Positions 42,430-43,026 of a stretch of DNA of 43,026 nt are shown here, piece by piece. The notes under the pieces were generated by a model, which was given only the letters and a program-made list of their open reading frames with translations, ran no database searches and had not been told where the DNA came from. The position numbers were made by a program, and so were the translations under genes. Within the stretch, counting starts at the first letter, position 1; each line of letters begins with the position of its first letter. Source of the stretch: Bradyrhizobium sp. AS23.2 (GTDB taxonomy: Bacteria > Pseudomonadota > Alphaproteobacteria > Rhizobiales > Xanthobacteraceae); NCBI RefSeq assembly GCF_001908185.1, contig NZ_LGHM01000060.1, positions 1 to 43,026 on the forward strand, in the 5' to 3' direction.

Positions 42430-43026
42430 TCACTTCAGCGGCACGAATACGTTGATCACGAGCTTGTCCTCCGACGTCTTCAGGGGATCGGTGAGGTACT
42501 CCTCGATGAAGGTGTCTTTGGCTTCCAGCTTCTTGTCGTCGAGGTGATTGGTGATCGCCTCATAGGTGTTGTCCATGTTGTCGTAGGAGCCGCGATGGAC
42601 GAATTTCAGCGCCTTGCCTTCCGGCGATTTGCCAATGCTCATGTCCTTGGGGAGGTTCTTCGGATCCTGCTCGACCGGGATCTCGGCGAGGAAGGTGAAG
42701 CCGGTGTCGTCGGTCGAGGTGTAGACGATCATCGGATTGCCGGCGTGCGTGATGCCCTGCTTGTCCAGCAACGCGTTCAGCGCCTTGAAGGCGTCGATCA
42801 GCGTGTCGAAGGCCGAATCCCAATTTGCGGTGCCCTTGACCATCACGACCTTCTTGGCCTCGAGCGTGGTCTCCTGGCCGAAGGGATCGGCGGTCTGTAC
42901 CGGGGCGGGGGTGGCGGCCGCAGCGGGTGGCGGTGCCGCCGGGCTGGGTGAGGCGCTTGCCGCGGGGGAGGGCGACGCTTCCGGCGAGGCGCTGGCGGCA
43001 GGCGACGGCGTTGCCGCAGGCGAGGC
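42430..43026 (-). CDS. GyrI-like (AraC effector-binding fold) protein, 5' end outside the window
   Basis: About 198 C-terminal residues are visible, with the stop at 42430. The first 45 are a low-complexity Ala/Ser/Pro linker (SPAASASPEASPSPAASASP). The domain then starts QTADPFGQETTLEAKKVVMV and includes FTFLAEIPVEQDPKNLPKDM, KFVHRGSYDNMDNTYEAITN and LTDPLKTSEDKLVINVFVPL, the GyrI-like pattern. The linker suggests that the domain follows another secreted or membrane part encoded beyond 43026. It probably binds a small molecule. Coding frame runs straight into the window edge. Confidence 0.75.
   Translation of the reverse strand, partial: ASPAATPSPAASASPEASPSPAASASPSPAAPPPAAAATPAPVQTADPFGQETTLEAKKVVMVKGTANWDSAFDTLIDAFKALNALLDKQGITHAGNPMIVYTSTDDTGFTFLAEIPVEQDPKNLPKDMSIGKSPEGKALKFVHRGSYDNMDNTYEAITNHLDDKKLEAKDTFIEEYLTDPLKTSEDKLVINVFVPLK

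Overview
The window reads as chromosomal DNA of an alphaproteobacterium of the Bradyrhizobium type (Nitrobacteraceae, Hyphomicrobiales). The evidence is high GC with strong G/C preference at third codon positions, the gene orders sdhCDAB and ffh-rpsP-rimM-trmD-rplS, dispersed leuB/leuD/leuC next to asd, and at least eight kinds of palindromic intergenic repeat of the sort abundant in Bradyrhizobium genomes. I cannot name a species. No rRNA gene, complete tRNA gene or CRISPR array was seen.

Layout. Positions 1-4430 (all minus strand) hold the N-terminus of a secreted Pro/Ala-rich protein, a small proline-rich protein preceded by an overlapping 20-codon ORF, a VOC protein, an FkbM methyltransferase, a relic of an ABC-transporter ATPase, and a large hybrid histidine kinase. 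About 4611-11599 is a 7-kb accessory island inserted between the kinase and sdhB. It carries two tandem cassettes, each starting with a ~210-bp repeat (A) and ending with a 124-bp repeat (B). Cassette 1 carries a short-chain dehydrogenase with atypical codon use, plus relics of an XRE-type regulator and of a tRNA-Arg. Cassette 2 carries gene debris, a four-gene catabolic operon (GntR regulator, acyl-CoA dehydrogenase, CaiB/BaiF CoA-transferase, Liv-type binding protein) and an IS1182-like transposase fragment that runs directly into repeat B. The likely picture is insertion-sequence ends that have lost most of the transposase and now frame passenger genes.

Positions 11629-36252 are core chromosome: succinate dehydrogenase (sdhCDAB, with a 1-base frameshift in sdhD as read), a TauE/SafE transporter, malonyl-CoA synthase divergent from a dehydrogenase, a fasciclin protein, a cytochrome b plus Tat-exported molybdoenzyme pair, an MFS transporter, leuB, asd, beta-carbonic anhydrase, a CitE-like lyase, a 2OG-Fe(II) oxygenase-like protein, a glycosyltransferase, leuD, a small metalloprotease, several small secreted proteins and leuC. 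Leucine synthesis is therefore represented by three unlinked genes.

Positions 36276-40078 form the translation and protein-export cluster ffh-rpsP-rimM-trmD-rplS (minus strand). Beyond it lie a metallo-beta-lactamase-fold hydrolase (frameshifted as read), a SIMPL-domain protein and the C-terminal part of a GyrI-like protein cut by the window end.

Three genes look broken in this sequence (sdhD, the MBL hydrolase, a DUF1330 gene). Two of the lesions are one extra C/G in a homopolymer, so sequencing error must be excluded before any biological reading.
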